A stretch of 9,226 nt of DNA. Origin: JAWWPG01 sp038232255 (GTDB taxonomy: Bacteria > Actinomycetota > Actinomycetes > Propionibacteriales > Nocardioidaceae). Shown one piece after another: positions 1 to 6,181 of the stretch. Made by a program: the position numbers and the translations under genes. Location of the stretch: assembly GCA_038232255.1 (NCBI GenBank), contig JBBSIF010000108.1:1-9226 (forward strand), read 5' to 3'. Every line of letters begins with the position of its first letter. The stretch's first letter is position 1. Below the pieces are notes generated by a model. That model was not told the DNA's origin and ran no database searches. It saw nothing but the letters and a program-made list of their open reading frames with translations.

Positions 1-218
1 ACCACACGACTCCCTACCTGCCGCCCGACGACGGCGGTCCACCCGGCCAGACCTCGATGGGCAACCTCGCACACACCAGGCGGCACGAGCACCGCATCAA
101 GACCCTCAGCCGCTGGAAAGTCACCCAACCCCGCTCCGGAGCCTGGCTCTGGCGATCACCCCACGGCTACCACTTCCTCGTCGACAGCTACGGCACCACA
201 CCCCTCGGCAAGCTCTGA
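1..218 (+). CDS. C-terminal part of an HNH endonuclease-like protein (DUF222/13E12 repeat type), 5' end outside window
   Basis: Reading from base 3, an open frame runs 71 codons to a TGA at 216-218. It contains the tail typical of DUF222/HNH proteins of actinobacteria: NLAHTRRHEHRIKTLSRW, where histidines and the RxK stretch correspond to the end of the HNH motif (the usual form is NL-x-P-L-C-x-x-H-H-R-x-K), then WLWRSPHGYHFLVDSYGTTPL at the very C-terminus. These proteins are abundant, multicopy and poorly characterised; nuclease activity is presumed from the HNH fold. The usual cysteine of the motif is absent here (NLAHTRRHEH), so this copy may be divergent or decayed. Only the last 71 residues are visible, so I cannot tell whether the full gene is intact. 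Family assignment is from remembered motif patterns. Confidence 0.72.
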   Translation, partial: HTTPYLPPDDGGPPGQTSMGNLAHTRRHEHRIKTLSRWKVTQPRSGAWLWRSPHGYHFLVDSYGTTPLGKL

Positions 219-480
219 GACGTCACGAGCCCGCTGCACCGCCTCGGTCGCCGGCGGCCCGTCCATCCCTCAGGTGCCGAGCACGACGTCCGGCAATGTC
301 ACGGCTTCGCTCATCGACTGGTTCATAACTTCGCACTCCACGATGGCGGCGAGACACGCCGAGGCGGTCGGACGTCCGGCCGACGACATCCCCGCTGCTC
401 TGCGAACCGGCCACACCGCCTTCCGCAGCGAGAGACGCGTACCGGCCGGCTGACCGAGGACTACCGGGCCTCGCGCTGTG

Positions 481-517
481 TCTCATCTGTCGGGCAGACA
501 GTCCACGCTCTGAGATG
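481..517 (+). repeat. Nested small inverted repeats upstream of the metY promoter
   Basis: An outer pair, TCTCA (481-485) and TGAGA (511-515), encloses an inner pair, CTGTC (487-491) and GACAG (497-501), with a five-base loop GGGCA. An alternative outer pairing, CATCT with AGATG (513-517), is also possible. It lies about 25-60 bases upstream of the presumed -10, so it would act as DNA (an operator) rather than RNA if the leaderless start is right. The arms are short and chance is a real alternative. Confidence 0.3.
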
Positions 518-542
518 TGGGCCGAAGCCTGGATGATCTGCC

Positions 543-548
543 TAGATT
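543..548 (+). promoter_or_regulatory. Probable -10 element of metY, giving a leaderless mRNA
   Basis: TAGATT fits the actinobacterial -10 pattern TAnnnT and ends seven bases before the ATG at 556, so transcription would start at or within a base or so of the start codon. No Shine-Dalgarno sequence precedes the ATG (the bases are GCCTGCC), which agrees with leaderless initiation. I see no good -35 hexamer 16-18 bases upstream. Confidence 0.5.
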
Positions 549-555
549 GCCTGCC

Positions 556-1878
556 ATGACACAAGCCAACGAGTGGTCGTTCGAGACCCGCCAGATCCAC
601 GCCGGCCAGTCCGCCGACCCGACGACCGGTGCCCGGGCATTGCCCATCTACCAGACCACGTCGTACGTCTTCAAGGACACCGATCACGCCGCGGATCTCT
701 TTGCTCTCAAGGAGTTCGGCAACATCTACACCCGCATCATGAACCCGACGCAGGACGTCGTCGAGCAGCGGATCAACAGCCTGGAGGGTGGGGTCGGCGC
801 GCTGCTGGTCGCGTCGGGCCAGGCGGCCGAGCACCTCTCGCTGCTGAACGTCGCCGAGGCGGGCTCGCACGTGGTTGCCAGCGCCAGCCTCTACGGCGGC
901 ACCTACAACCTGTTGCACTACACGTTCCCCAAGATCGGCATCCAGGTCAGTTTCGTCGAGGACCCGGACGACCTCGACGCATGGCGCGCCGCCGTCCGCC
1001 CCAACACCCGCGCGTTCTACGGCGAGACGATTCCGAACCCGCGACAGGACATCCTCGACATCGAAGGCGTCGCGGCGGTGGCCCACGACGCCGGCGTGCC
1101 GCTCATCGTCGACAACACGGTGGCGACGCCGTACCTGGTCCGCCCGCTCGAGTGGGGCGCCGACGTCGTCGTGCACTCGACGACGAAGTACCTCGGCGGC
1201 CACGGCACCTCCATCGGTGGAGTGATCGTCGACGGAGGCACCTTCGACTACGCCCGGTACGCCGACAAGTACCCCGGCTTCAACGAGCCAGACCCCAGCT
1301 ACCACGGCCTGGTCTACGCCCGTGACCTGGGCGTCGGCAGCGCACTCGCCGCCAACCTCTCCTACGTCCTCAAGGCGCGCGTGCAGCTCCTGCGTGACCT
1401 CGGGCCGGCGATCTCCCCGTTCAACGCCTTCCTGCTGGCGCAAGGGATCGAGACGTTGAGCCTGCGGATGGAGCGGCACGTCCAGAACGCCCAGCTGGTG
1501 GCTGAGTGGCTGGAGGCCCGCGACGAGGTCGAGAGCGTCGGCTACGCGGGGCTCGAAAGCAGCCCCTGGCACGCCCGGGCCGCCAAGTACACACCCAAGG
1601 GCGCGGGCGCCGTCCTGGCCTTCGAGATCAAGGGCGGGCTGGAGGCCGGCAAGCGGTTCGTGAACTCCCTGGAGCTGCACAGCCACGTCGCCAACATCGG
1701 CGACGTCCGCTCGCTGGTGATCCACCCGGCATCCACGACGCACAGCCAGCTGACTCCGGAGGAGCAGGCGTACTCCGGCGTCACGGACGGTCTCATCCGG
1801 CTCTCGGTGGGAATCGAGCACATCGACGACATCCTCGCCGACCTGGACGCGGGCTTCCGGGCCGCCAAGGTCGACTGA
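556..1878 (+). CDS. metY: O-acetylhomoserine sulfhydrylase (O-acetylhomoserine aminocarboxypropyltransferase), PLP-dependent
   Basis: MetY joins O-acetylhomoserine and sulfide to give homocysteine and acetate in the cytoplasm, the direct-sulfhydrylation route to methionine. The 440 residues cover the whole Cys/Met-metabolism PLP family fold at normal length. Visible hallmarks: GNIYTRIMNPT with Tyr58 and Arg60, which bind cofactor phosphate of the partner subunit; ASGQAAE with the Gly87-Gln88 phosphate contact; SLYGGTYN with the stacking Tyr113; IVDNT with Asp186, which pairs with the pyridine nitrogen; and HSTTKYLGGHG with the Schiff-base Lys211. The sequence pattern is MetY-like rather than cystathionine gamma-synthase-like, with the long insert around DPSYHGLVYARDLG. 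I chose the ATG at 556 because a -10 lies just before it. A GTG at 517 would add 13 residues that do not look like family sequence. The next gene, metX, makes its substrate and begins four bases after this stop. Confidence 0.95.
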   Translation: MTQANEWSFETRQIHAGQSADPTTGARALPIYQTTSYVFKDTDHAADLFALKEFGNIYTRIMNPTQDVVEQRINSLEGGVGALLVASGQAAEHLSLLNVAEAGSHVVASASLYGGTYNLLHYTFPKIGIQVSFVEDPDDLDAWRAAVRPNTRAFYGETIPNPRQDILDIEGVAAVAHDAGVPLIVDNTVATPYLVRPLEWGADVVVHSTTKYLGGHGTSIGGVIVDGGTFDYARYADKYPGFNEPDPSYHGLVYARDLGVGSALAANLSYVLKARVQLLRDLGPAISPFNAFLLAQGIETLSLRMERHVQNAQLVAEWLEARDEVESVGYAGLESSPWHARAAKYTPKGAGAVLAFEIKGGLEAGKRFVNSLELHSHVANIGDVRSLVIHPASTTHSQLTPEEQAYSGVTDGLIRLSVGIEHIDDILADLDAGFRAAKVD

Positions 1879-1882
1879 CCCG

Positions 1883-3010
1883 GTGCCTTCACAGCCGCCG
1901 GCGACCGGCGCCTGGCGTGAAGGCGACGCCGTCGGTCGCCGCTCGTTCGTCGACATCGGCGACCTGGAGCTCGAAACAGGTGGGATGTTGCCGGGCGTGC
2001 GGGTCGCCTACGAGTCGTGGGGAAAGCTGAGTCCCGCCCGGGACAACGCCGTCCTTGTCCTGCACGCGCTCACGGGTGACTCGCACGCCGCCGGTTCCGC
2101 CGGACTCGGGCACCCGACGCCTGGGTGGTGGGACGGACTGATCGGTGCGGGCCGCGCGATCGACACCACCCGGTGGTTCGTCGTCGCCCCCAACATCCTC
2201 GGCGGCTGCCAGGGAACGACCGGCCCCTCGTCGCCGTCCCCGGACGGGAGGCCGTGGGGGAGCCGTTTCCCCTACCTGACCACGCGGGACCAGGTGGCTG
2301 CGGAGGAAGAGTTGGCCCGGGCGATCGGGGTGCAGCGCTGGGCGCTGGTCCTCGGAGGCTCGGCCGGCGGGATGCGCGCCCTCGAGTGGGCGGTCACCCG
2401 TCCCGACGCGGTGGAGCGGTTGTTCGTGCTGGCGAGTACGCCGTACGCGACGGGTGACCAGATCGCCTGGTGCGCGGCCCAGCTGGCGGCCATCGAGTCC
2501 GACCCCGGCTTCCGGGGCGGCGACTACTACGCGGCAGCGCCGGGCCAGGGCCCGCACGGCGGGCTCGCGGTTGCCCGGCGGATCGCGCACGTGACATACC
2601 GCTCGCGGGAGGAGCTCGACACGCGCTTCGGCCGGCACGCCCAGCAAGGGGAGGACCCGCTGGCGGGCGCCGGGCGGTTCGCCGTGGAGAGCTACCTCGA
2701 CCATCACGGGGAGAAGCTGGTTCGGCGCTTCGACGCCAACTCGTACGCGGTGCTGACCCGGGCGATGAACAGCCACGACGTGGGGCGGGGCCGCGATGGC
2801 TACCCTGCCGCTCTCCGGCGGGTGACGGCGCGTACCGCGGTGGCGGCGATCGACTCGGACCGGTTGTACCCGCTGGAGCTCAGCGAGCTGGTGGCGGCGG
2901 ACATCCCGGGCGCTGGACCGGTGCAGCTCATCGAGTCGCGCTACGGCCATGACGGGTTCCTCATCGAGACCGAGGCGGTCGCCAAGGCGGTCAGCGCGCT
3001 GGTCGACTGA
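1883..3010 (+). CDS. metX: Homoserine O-acetyltransferase
   Basis: MetX transfers acetyl from acetyl-CoA to homoserine, producing the substrate of MetY. The 375-residue protein is an alpha/beta hydrolase of normal length. It shows the family start VAYESWGKL and DNAVLVLHALTGDSHAAG, the substrate segment NILGGCQGTTGPSS, the nucleophile elbow LGGSAGGM with Ser160, the acid in DSDRLYP (Asp326), and YGHDGF with the catalytic His356. Most relatives have GGSMGG at the elbow; Ala instead of Met after the serine is a small variation. The GTG at 1883 is the chosen start: it is four bases past the metY stop, with only a weak AAGG upstream, so translation probably depends on coupling. The next in-frame ATG (1985) would remove conserved sequence. 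Acetyl rather than succinyl specificity is inferred from the metY neighbour. Its last 20 bases overlap the convergent HIT gene. Confidence 0.95.
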   Translation: MPSQPPATGAWREGDAVGRRSFVDIGDLELETGGMLPGVRVAYESWGKLSPARDNAVLVLHALTGDSHAAGSAGLGHPTPGWWDGLIGAGRAIDTTRWFVVAPNILGGCQGTTGPSSPSPDGRPWGSRFPYLTTRDQVAAEEELARAIGVQRWALVLGGSAGGMRALEWAVTRPDAVERLFVLASTPYATGDQIAWCAAQLAAIESDPGFRGGDYYAAAPGQGPHGGLAVARRIAHVTYRSREELDTRFGRHAQQGEDPLAGAGRFAVESYLDHHGEKLVRRFDANSYAVLTRAMNSHDVGRGRDGYPAALRRVTARTAVAAIDSDRLYPLELSELVAADIPGAGPVQLIESRYGHDGFLIETEAVAKAVSALVD

Positions 3011-3434
3011 TGCCGTCGCGAAGCCGTGCCGTGTAGTCCTGTGCCTCGGCGTCGTCGGCGTACCGGGTCCGCGGCCAGAAGAAGCCGCGCAGGCCGTCGC
3101 CCTTCGTGCGAGGGACCACATGGCAGTGCAGGTGCGGCACCGACTGGCTCACCACGTTGTTGACCGCCACGAACGTGCCCTGCGCTCCGAGCACGGCCGA
3201 CAGAGCGGTGGCGACCCGCTGCACCGCGTCGAGGAAGGGCGGTGCGAGCTCGGCAGGCAGGTCGAGGAGCGTGTCGAGGTGCCGGCGCGGGACCACGAGC
3301 GTGTGGCCCTTGAAGACCGGTCGGGTGTCCAGGAACGCCACCATGTCCGGCTCGTCGAGGACCCGGTACGACGACACCTCGCCGGACACGATCCCGCAGA
3401 AGAGGCAGGCGGTGCAGGAGAAGGCGGCAGGCAC
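2991..3434 (-). CDS. HIT (histidine triad) family nucleotide hydrolase/transferase
   Basis: HIT proteins hydrolyse or transfer nucleotide phosphates, for example adenosine phosphoramidates or dinucleoside polyphosphates, using a central histidine as nucleophile. The 147-residue protein shows CLFCGIVSGE near the N-terminus (Cys10 and Cys13, a zinc-type CxxC seen in many HIT proteins), DTRPVFKGHTLVVPRRH (39-52), VNNVVSQSVPHLHCHVVPR with the triad His101, His103 and His105, and a tail RGFFWPRTRY typical of an actinobacterial subgroup. I chose the GTG at 3434 because AGGA lies seven bases upstream and the protein then starts just before the CxxC. The open frame continues upstream to 3590, but that extension is arginine-rich, unlike the family, and crosses the divergent gene. 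Substrate cannot be told from sequence. The stop lies inside the end of metX. Confidence 0.92.
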   Translation of the reverse strand: MPAAFSCTACLFCGIVSGEVSSYRVLDEPDMVAFLDTRPVFKGHTLVVPRRHLDTLLDLPAELAPPFLDAVQRVATALSAVLGAQGTFVAVNNVVSQSVPHLHCHVVPRTKGDGLRGFFWPRTRYADDAEAQDYTARLRDGISRPAR

Positions 3435-3491
3435 GTCTCCATCCTGTCGGGGAACGCGGAACCGCCGGGTCGTCGGGTGCGTCCAACGGCC

Positions 3492-3781
3492 ATGGAATCT
3501 CCACGAACCAGTGCCAACCGGCGGGTGGCCAAGCTGGCGAGTCGCTTCTGATCCTGGTGGGCCTGACGTTCCTGTCGGACGGCAGTGCATCGGCGAGCTG
3601 CGTCGGGCAGTCCCTGAGTGTGACGCAGGGGTCGCATCGCTGGACCCTGGGCACAGCGGATGCGGCCGGCAAGCCGTTGGGTCATGTCACCTGGCTGGTG
3701 TGGCTGCCCCGAAGGCCTGCATCCGGGCGGGCGATGCTGACCGCCGGGATGGCCCAGGCGCCGTTCACCGTCGGTCACTAG
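3492..3781 (+). pseudogene. Small secreted protein gene, apparently frameshifted after the signal-peptide n-region
   Basis: An ATG at 3492 opens MESPRTSANRRVAKLASRF and meets a TGA at 3549-3551. The frame one base back continues at that point with LILVGLTFLSDGSASA, then SCVGQSLSVTQ, on to a TAG at 3779-3781. Joined by re-reading base 3548, the product is 96 residues with a textbook signal peptide: basic n-region (RR..K..R), hydrophobic LILVGLTFL, and ASA before the likely cleavage. The mature part of about 61 residues (ending ASGRAMLTAGMAQAPFTVGH) has roughly 84% G/C at third codon positions, as expected for real coding sequence here; it could be a small beta-sandwich domain, but I recognise no family. 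The downstream frame has no ATG before the hydrophobic stretch; its first start codon is the GTG at 3557, inside it. So this is either a one-base deletion (pseudogene), a sequencing error, or less likely a programmed frameshift. Its end overlaps the convergent MFS gene by 17 bases. Confidence 0.55.
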
Positions 3782-5069
3782 CCTCGTCCACGGGTTTGAC
3801 GGCGAACTGCGCCACCGGCTCGAGCGCCTCCATGCGCCGTACGGCGATGATCGGAGACTTGACGAGCCAGAGCACCGAGAGCGTGCCGCCGGCGGCAGCG
3901 ATGAGCAGCGTGTGGCGAACACCGATCCAGCTGCCGAGCAGACCACCGATGATGGCGCCCAGCGGACGGATTCCGTAGTTGATGGAGCTGAACGCGCCCG
4001 CGACCCGACTGCGCATCTCGTCCGGCGTCACGGCGGCCTGAAGCGAGTTGAGGGGTACGTCGAAGCACATCACCGCGAACCCGCTCACGAATTCGGCGCC
4101 CGCGAGCGTCGCAGCGCGCAGCCCGACTGGGCCGGCCGCGAGGGCAACGATCGCAATCGCCGCCGGGAAGACCACGCTGCCGAACGCGATGACGCGTCCG
4201 GCACCGAGTCGACGAGCCAGTCGGGGGGCCATCAGCGCACCCAGGAGCCCGCCGGTGGCGCCAACGCCGAACGCCAGGCCGATCGTCCCGGCCGACAGGT
4301 CCAGGTTCCGGCTGGCGAACAGCACCAGGAGGGCGCTGCCCATGAAGGTGAAGAAGTTCACCGTTGTCGCACACGCCAGGCTCGCCCGCAGATATGGGTG
4401 CCGCAGCATGTAGACCATGCCCGCCTTCGCGCGGCGAAGCATCGGCTCGCCGGCGGCGTCGGAGACCACATCGCTCGTCGTCAGGCGACGGAGCTGGAAG
4501 GCCGAGAAGAGGAAGGAGACAGCGTCCACCAGTATCGCCACCGGCGCCGTCAACCACTGGATCAGCAACCCGCCGACCGCCGGCCCCCCGATGAAGGAGA
4601 TCGACCTCGTGGACGAGAGCTTGCCATTGGCTTCGAGATAGTCCGCCCGCGAGACGAGCCGCACGAAGAAGGCGGCGTACGCCGTGTTGAAGACGACGTG
4701 CGCCGTGCCGGTGAGCAGCGCGATGGCGTACAGCTGCGGCAGCGTCAGCGCGTCGAGCCAGTATGCGACCGGCAGCGACAGCAGGACGCCGGCCCGGAAG
4801 AGGTCAGCGCCGACCATCAAGGCGCGCTTGCGCCGCCGCTGGTCCACCCACGTGCCGATGAACAGCGACGCAAGATTGGGTAGCCAGACCGCAGCGGTGA
4901 GCAGGCCGACCTCGGTCGGAGAGGCGCCAAGCATGGTCACGGCGACCAAGGGCAGTGCCAGCTCCGTGACCCGGTCACCGATCTCGGAGACGCCTTGGGC
5001 AGACCAGAAGGTTCGGAAGTCCCGATCCCGCCACAGGCTGCCCGTCCGGGCCGCCACCGGCACTGTCAC
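3765..5069 (-). CDS. MFS transporter, probable drug/metabolite exporter of the MFS_3 (EntS-like) group
   Basis: The 434-residue membrane protein has the length and hydrophobic pattern of a 12-helix major facilitator. After a short cytoplasmic start (SLWRDRDFRTFWSAQGVSEIGD, typical of the MFS_3 group), helix 1 begins near residue 35. The loop between helices 2 and 3 carries a motif-A variant, GTWVDQRRRKR (72-82). A long central loop at about 194-225 separates the halves, and VTPDEMRSRVAGA (347-359) is the second-half counterpart. The group includes enterobactin and macrolide exporters; the substrate here is unknown. The GTG start overlaps the stop of the ArsR-type regulator gene in GTGA, a four-base overlap that implies translational coupling and regulation by that protein. 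Export driven by proton gradient is the family expectation. Confidence 0.9.
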   Translation of the reverse strand: MTVPVAARTGSLWRDRDFRTFWSAQGVSEIGDRVTELALPLVAVTMLGASPTEVGLLTAAVWLPNLASLFIGTWVDQRRRKRALMVGADLFRAGVLLSLPVAYWLDALTLPQLYAIALLTGTAHVVFNTAYAAFFVRLVSRADYLEANGKLSSTRSISFIGGPAVGGLLIQWLTAPVAILVDAVSFLFSAFQLRRLTTSDVVSDAAGEPMLRRAKAGMVYMLRHPYLRASLACATTVNFFTFMGSALLVLFASRNLDLSAGTIGLAFGVGATGGLLGALMAPRLARRLGAGRVIAFGSVVFPAAIAIVALAAGPVGLRAATLAGAEFVSGFAVMCFDVPLNSLQAAVTPDEMRSRVAGAFSSINYGIRPLGAIIGGLLGSWIGVRHTLLIAAAGGTLSVLWLVKSPIIAVRRMEALEPVAQFAVKPVDEASDRR

Positions 5070-5665
5070 GCTCGCGGCCGAGCTGGCGGCTCCGGCAGGA
5101 AGAACCGCACCACGCGAACCTCTCGCGCCTCGGCAGGGACGGCTTCGTCGATGCGCCGCACGTACGGCACGAGGAGCGCCTCGATGGCTTCCTCGAGCTT
5201 CCTCGCCTCAGCCGGCGTGAGCCGAAGTCCGGTGCTTCCCGAACCCGCGAGCCGGCTCCAGTCCTCGTCGAGCTCCGGCTCGACCTCTGCCAGCCAGCGC
5301 TGTGGGTGGGCGAGGGCCTGCGCCATCATCTGCATGCGCAACAGGCGAGCGGCTGCACGTCCCTCCGGGCTCGCCGGCATCTCCAGCCGGATTCCACGCG
5401 CCACCGCCCGCCACCAGCGTTGTCGCTTGTCGGTGCCACCCTCGGGATCAGGCGAGTCCGCGACGAGCCCGAACGTGCTCAGGTGTCGGAGATGCCAGCT
5501 CGTGACAGATGGCGACGCGTCGACGTGCGCTGCAAGCCGGGTGGCTGTCGAAGGTCCGTGCCGTTGGAGATGGCTGAGCACGGCGAGCCGCACGGGATGC
5601 GCCAGCGCTCGCATTGCTTGAGGGTCGGTTACCTCGAAGTCGCCCATCGGATTTCCGAGAGACAT
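5066..5665 (-). CDS. ArsR-type winged-helix transcriptional regulator
   Basis: The 199-residue protein has a winged helix-turn-helix at about residues 14-90: DPQAMRALAHPVRLAVLSHL, then ATRLAAHVDASPSVTSWHLRHL with the recognition helix near 51-62, then a wing ending KRQRWWRAV. This matches the HTH_20/ArsR-like group. It lacks the ELCVCDL metal site of true arsenic or cadmium sensors, so it probably senses an organic ligand through its longer C-terminal region (about 100-190), which is helical and rich in Glu and Arg. I chose the ATG at 5665 because a -35/-10 pair places transcription start exactly there. The ATG at 5647, with GGA upstream, is the alternative (193 residues). It is first in an operon with the MFS exporter and probably controls it, and itself, through the inverted repeat over its own -10. 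Confidence 0.88.
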   Translation of the reverse strand: MSLGNPMGDFEVTDPQAMRALAHPVRLAVLSHLQRHGPSTATRLAAHVDASPSVTSWHLRHLSTFGLVADSPDPEGGTDKRQRWWRAVARGIRLEMPASPEGRAAARLLRMQMMAQALAHPQRWLAEVEPELDEDWSRLAGSGSTGLRLTPAEARKLEEAIEALLVPYVRRIDEAVPAEAREVRVVRFFLPEPPARPRA

Positions 5666-5670
5666 CTTTC

Positions 5671-5684
5671 GAGAGTAACCTCTC
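5671..5684. promoter_or_regulatory. Inverted repeat over the -10 of the regulator gene, probable operator
   Basis: GAGAG (5671-5675) and CTCTC (5680-5684) form a perfect five-base inverted repeat around TAAC. It covers the whole -10 element of the minus-strand promoter, where a bound dimer would block RNA polymerase. Autoregulation by the ArsR-type protein is an inference from position. The arms are short. Confidence 0.45.
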
Positions 5685-5700
5685 ACAGACTTCTTGTCCA
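5672..5700 (-). promoter_or_regulatory. Promoter of the regulator-exporter operon (leaderless)
   Basis: On the minus strand TGGACA (5700-5695; five of six match TTGACA) is followed by exactly 17 bases and then TACTCT (5677-5672; TAnnnT). Six bases later comes the ATG at 5665, so the mRNA should start at or next to the start codon. This is the best-formed promoter in the window. Confidence 0.7.
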
Positions 5701-5718
5701 GATGGAGAAGCACCCGAC

Positions 5719-5734
5719 TAGAACATATGTTCGA
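5719..5734 (+). promoter_or_regulatory. LexA (SOS) box upstream of the 139-aa gene
   Basis: TAGAACATATGTTCGA contains the perfect 12-base palindrome GAACATATGTTC and matches the mycobacterial/actinobacterial LexA consensus TCGAAC-N4-GTTCGA at every defined base but one (A for C at position 2). It ends 20 bases before the ATG at 5755. A possible -10, TATGTT (5726-5731), lies inside it, so LexA binding would block transcription. It is 18 bases beyond the -35 of the divergent promoter, so its main target is the rightward gene. Confidence 0.75.
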
Positions 5735-5754
5735 GAGGGTAGTACGCTGGAGCC

Positions 5755-6174
5755 ATGGTGGACGAGGGGTCGAGCAGGCCGGGCGCCCTGCCGCTGCGGA
5801 CGGGTGAGCGATCTGTCACGCCGCCCGGCTGGCCCGCTCCGGTGCGGCCGCCGGACGCGCCGCGCTGGGAGGAGACCGCGATCGCGTGGCTGCTCGACCA
5901 GTGCCCTCCTGAGTACCGGCTGTACGACGGTCTGCGCCGTCATCCCGTCGTGCTGGCGAGGTTCGCCGCGCTGCACGTCGAGGCGAGCATCCAGGCCGCC
6001 CAGCGCGGCATCTCGGAGGTCAGGGTGAGCCTTCGCGAGGTGTTGCCCACCGAGGCCGTCGAGGGCGCGATCGGCATGTGGGAGCGCGAGGGTGCTCGCC
6101 TGCTCAAGGTGCGGCGTGCCGTCGGGCTGGTCGAGGAGGCCTTCCGGGGGCGGCGGTTCCGCGCCCGACTCTGA
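5755..6174 (+). CDS. Conserved-looking actinobacterial protein of unknown function, probably LexA-regulated
   Basis: A 139-residue soluble protein with no signal peptide or membrane segment. A proline-rich N-terminus (about 1-36, ending PPDAPRW) precedes a mostly helical, charged body: WEETAIAWLLDQCPPEYRLYDGLRRHPVVLARFAALHVEASIQ (38-80), a linker with REVLPTEAVEG (94-104), and MWEREGARLLKVRRAVGLVEEAFRGRRFRARL to the end. I recall similar unnamed proteins in streptomycetes and relatives with the WLLDxCPP...RRHP and GRR(Y/F)xxRL patterns, but no function. The basic C-terminus could contact nucleic acid; that is speculation. The ATG at 5755 has GGAG only two bases away, too close for an ideal ribosome site. 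A LexA box just upstream suggests induction on DNA damage. dxs follows after 77 bases on the same strand. Confidence 0.82.
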   Translation: MVDEGSSRPGALPLRTGERSVTPPGWPAPVRPPDAPRWEETAIAWLLDQCPPEYRLYDGLRRHPVVLARFAALHVEASIQAAQRGISEVRVSLREVLPTEAVEGAIGMWEREGARLLKVRRAVGLVEEAFRGRRFRARL

Positions 6175-6181
6175 GCCCGGC

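Larger units (their letters stand above)
219..555. other. Intergenic stretch upstream of metY with no convincing gene
   Basis: These 337 bases separate the HNH-like gene from metY. One plus-strand frame stays open to a TGA at 451-453, with a possible GTG at 274 (59 codons), but it has no ribosome binding site and no motif I recognise. The last 75 bases hold small inverted repeats and the presumed metY promoter. I looked for a SAM riboswitch, as methionine genes often carry one, and saw no recognisable core. The segment may hold decayed gene remnants from the variable HNH region. Confidence 0.5.

Noticed and set aside
274..453. 59-codon plus-strand frame in the gap before metY
   Set aside because: There is no ribosome site, no recognised motif, and a GTG start with no supporting context; too weak to call a gene.
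517..555. GTG at 517 as an earlier metY start
   Set aside because: The 13 extra residues are not family-like, no ribosome site precedes it, and the -10 element would lie within the coding sequence.
219..555. SAM riboswitch upstream of metY
   Set aside because: I find no recognisable conserved core, and the promoter lies directly at the start codon.
223..1956. Minus-strand open frame of 577 codons opposite metY
   Set aside because: It is the antisense shadow of a high-GC gene: composition is rich in Arg, Val, Asp and Gly with no motif, and it covers the clearly real metY.
1889..3121. Minus-strand open frame of 410 codons opposite metX
   Set aside because: It overlaps metX completely and part of the HIT gene in another frame, with no recognisable protein features.
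3435..3590. N-terminal extension of the HIT protein
   Set aside because: It is not HIT-like, overlaps the divergent secreted-protein gene, and the GTG at 3434 has AGGA at good spacing.
5666..5713. Longer N-terminus for the ArsR-type regulator starting at 5713
   Set aside because: It would place the -35, -10 and operator inside the coding sequence; the ATG at 5665 fits the promoter exactly.
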